6,249 bases of DNA from CBDUUP01 sp965370435 (lineage in GTDB: Bacteria; Chloroflexota; Anaerolineae; Anaerolineales; UBA11579): assembly GCA_965370435.1 (NCBI GenBank), contig CBDUUP010000274.1, forward strand, positions 1-6,249. The letters run 5' to 3'. The notes beneath the pieces were generated by a model. That model saw only the letters and a program-made list of their open reading frames with translations, searched no databases and had not been told where the DNA came from. Both the position numbers and the translations under genes were made by a program. This document shows positions 5,073-6,249 of the stretch, one piece after another (positions within the stretch are counted from its first letter, which is position 1; every line of letters starts with the position of its first letter).

Positions 5073-5109
5073 GTTTAGAATAATTCTTTCGTACGTTATT
5101 ATTCTAAAC
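5073..5109. repeat. AT-rich 12-bp inverted repeat downstream of the methyltransferase gene
   Basis: GTTTAGAATAAT (5073-5084) is the exact reverse complement of ATTATTCTAAAC (5098-5109), with a 13-base loop containing CGTACG. It lies about 40 bases past the methyltransferase stop codon. It is far more AT-rich than the surroundings and lacks a clear T-run, so it is not a standard terminator. It could instead be the footprint of an inserted element or a transcript-end structure. Confidence 0.55.
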
Positions 5110-5149
5110 TTGATGCCAATACGGCGCAGCGCTTCAGGCTCTATCCATT

Positions 5150-5875
5150 CTACCAAATCCCCGGCAGCAACCGATACCGGGTTTGCCGGGTGAATTCCTT
5201 ATAGCCCTCAAGTTCCTCCTGCAAAGTCTTGTCCTCCAACGCCGTGCGAACCACCAACCCCACGATCACCACCCCCGTCGGCGCCAGGGCCCACAACGAA
5301 CCCAGCATCACCGAAAGGCTCAGGTAGGTAATACTCAATCCCAGGTACCCCGGATGCCGGACGATCCGGTACGGCCCCCCGCTGGCGACCGTGTGGCCCC
5401 GCTCCACCTGGATGCGCACCAGCCCGGAGAAGAACCGGTTAGAAGCCATCGCCCAGGACCAGAGCAAGTTTCCCATCATAAGAGTCCCCAGGGCGACGTA
5501 CCTCACCCACAGATCCGGGTCCACCGACCAGCCATAGCGGAAATCCAGCCCCGCCACGATCCAGAGCAGCAAGAACCCCCACAAGCTGATGAGACCCGCC
5601 AAAGGGCGATCCCATTTCTTCACCCCTTCCCCTATCCGCCCCCTCTCCGCGATCAGGTCTGGGCTTCTCGACATCAACGCCATAAAATTAATCGCCAACG
5701 AAACCACCGATACGCCGATGTAAACCCACGCCCACCCCCATTTCAAGGTCCCCGCCGCCAGGAACAGACACAACCCCTGGAGCAGCATGGAAATGGCGAC
5801 CTGGATCATACGCCTCATGATTCCCGCCTTCAGATCAGCTTGCTTTTGATTTTCAACCGATACATTCTCATTCAT
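5150..5875 (-). CDS. Isoprenylcysteine carboxyl methyltransferase-like membrane protein
   Basis: A 241-residue integral membrane protein of the ICMT/PEMT-like methyltransferase group, which uses S-adenosylmethionine. Likely membrane segments are near residues 25-43, 48-67, 92-110, 122-143 and a helical hairpin at 178-209. The signature block is G166-GPYRIVRHPGYLG (167-179), then R210-TALED-K, GYKEF (224-228), and the C-terminal TRYRLLPGIW. These are the conserved cofactor and substrate-site features of the group. In bacteria such proteins are common and mostly of unknown substrate; true prenylcysteine substrates are not expected. I chose the ATG at 5875 because AGGAG (5884-5888) lies eight bases upstream. 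The frame is open to 5932, but the added residues look like translated leader. No partner gene is within 490 bp. Confidence 0.9.
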   Translation of the reverse strand: MNENVSVENQKQADLKAGIMRRMIQVAISMLLQGLCLFLAAGTLKWGWAWVYIGVSVVSLAINFMALMSRSPDLIAERGRIGEGVKKWDRPLAGLISLWGFLLLWIVAGLDFRYGWSVDPDLWVRYVALGTLMMGNLLWSWAMASNRFFSGLVRIQVERGHTVASGGPYRIVRHPGYLGLSITYLSLSVMLGSLWALAPTGVVIVGLVVRTALEDKTLQEELEGYKEFTRQTRYRLLPGIW

Positions 5876-5883
5876 TACGATAA

Positions 5884-5888
5884 CTCCT
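5884..5888 (-). promoter_or_regulatory. Ribosome-binding site deciding the methyltransferase start
   Basis: AGGAG on the minus strand sits eight bases before the ATG at 5875. Alternative in-frame ATGs at 5899 and 5932 lack a well-spaced site: GAGG before 5899 is only two bases away. Confidence 0.65.
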
Positions 5889-6032
5889 ATTTCTATCATT
5901 GCCTCGTTAATCCGCCACCAGGCCGTATCCAAGCCTGAAATACCCGCCGCGCGGAAACATCCTGCCCGGTGACGCGTTGTTTAATCCAACAGGTTCTACA
6001 ATTCAACCCTGCTGCACAACGATAAATATTCG

Positions 6033-6047
6033 TTTAGGGTTCCTAAA
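6033..6047. repeat. Short TTTAGG/CCTAAA inverted repeat
   Basis: TTTAGG (6033-6038) and CCTAAA (6042-6047) form a 6-bp dyad around GTT, about 160 bp upstream of the methyltransferase start. It could be an operator or chance. Confidence 0.35.
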
Positions 6048-6101
6048 AATGGCTGCGAAATTCAAAAGCGCACCTAAATTGTAAATACCTTTCCCCCACC
6101 C

Positions 6102-6124
6102 AACACCCATATAATATAGGTGTT
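6102..6124. promoter_or_regulatory. 23-bp near-perfect palindrome with AT core
   Basis: AACACC (6102-6107) and GGTGTT (6119-6124) flank an ATATAATATA-like core. Ten of eleven base pairs around the central base match. The core contains TATAAT on the plus strand and TATATT on the minus strand. The shape fits an operator overlapping a promoter. It is about 230 bp upstream of the methyltransferase gene, so the target may instead lie to the right of the window. Confidence 0.4.
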
Positions 6125-6129
6125 CTCCC

Positions 6130-6152
6130 CCGTAGCCCCGGTGGGGCGTCTT
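6130..6152. repeat. Damaged copy of the GAGACGCCCC hairpin repeat
   Basis: CCCGTA followed by GCCCC (6135-6139), GGT and GGGGCGTCTT reproduces the repeat at 4758-4784, except that the left arm lacks the AGACG-like bases. Only a 5-bp stem remains. A partial GGGCGTCTC recurs at 6159-6167. This looks like decay of a dispersed repeat. Confidence 0.55.
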
Positions 6153-6249
6153 CCGCTTGGGCGTCTCGTGTGCACGCAAATGTTGTCAGAAGATTTCCCG
6201 CCAATTCATTTTTCGCCTCATCGAGCACAAAATTTGAGCTATTTAGGGG

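Larger units (their letters stand above)
5889..6249. other. Untranslated right-hand region with dyads, no gene seen
   Basis: I see no supportable gene from the methyltransferase leader to the right edge. The only open frame of note (6043-6228, minus) runs through repeat DNA and has no family features. The stretch holds TTTAGG/CCTAAA (6033-6047), the AT-centred palindrome 6102-6124 and a damaged hairpin repeat at 6130-6152. The promoter of the methyltransferase gene should lie here, but no convincing -35/-10 pair stands out. Confidence 0.5.

Noticed and set aside
5876..5932. Longer methyltransferase start at 5932 or 5899
   Set aside because: No well-spaced ribosome-binding site precedes those ATGs, while AGGAG sits eight bases before the ATG at 5875.
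6043..6228. Minus-strand open frame of 61 codons
   Set aside because: It crosses a dispersed repeat and the 23-bp palindrome, has no ribosome-binding site I can see and no recognisable feature.
1..6249. A new defence or multi-gene system
   Set aside because: The five genes are generic enzymes, widely spaced and without shared theme, nuclease, NTPase or toxin-antitoxin features. Nothing supports a coordinated system.

Overview
The window holds five complete genes, all on the minus strand, plus the broken end of a second copy of one of them. The gaps between genes are wide and filled with short palindromic repeats. Composition is moderately GC-rich. The hairpin repeats of the type GTAGGGGCG...CGCCC, the CTCCCGCAGGTT/AACCTGCGGGAG palindrome and the CATTCCGAGG...CGAGGAATC element are, from memory, typical of Chloroflexota (Anaerolineae-like) genomes. 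That assignment is an inference from repeat style and gene types, not a proven taxonomy.

Reading in the direction of transcription (right to left): 5876-6249 is an untranslated stretch with several dyads. 5150-5875 encodes a small membrane methyltransferase of the isoprenylcysteine carboxyl methyltransferase-like group. 4660-5149 is a repeat island of about 490 bp. 2854-4659 encodes a 601-residue DUF885 protein with a putative gluzincin-like metal site and an N-terminal membrane anchor. 2679-2853 holds a degenerate 16-bp tandem array fused to a hairpin repeat. 2025-2678 encodes a metallo-beta-lactamase-fold hydrolase. 1830-2024 holds a compound palindrome and a further hairpin. 1173-1829 encodes a small alpha/beta hydrolase. 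960-1172 is a leader with an intrinsic-terminator-like hairpin immediately upstream of the next gene. 246-959 encodes a short-chain dehydrogenase/reductase (SDR). 1-136 is the 5'-truncated second copy of that SDR, cut next to another palindromic repeat and running off the left edge.

The genes share a strand but are 175 to 490 bp apart, so they do not look like a tight operon, and I see no common pathway. They are generic hydrolases, an oxidoreductase and a methyltransferase. I do not see a convincing new multi-gene system. The points worth following lie in the DNA between genes: a hairpin family whose stems vary with matched changes on both arms, a tandem array that looks derived from one hairpin arm, a possible attenuator ahead of the SDR gene, and an SDR duplication whose substitutions are all silent until the point where the copy breaks.
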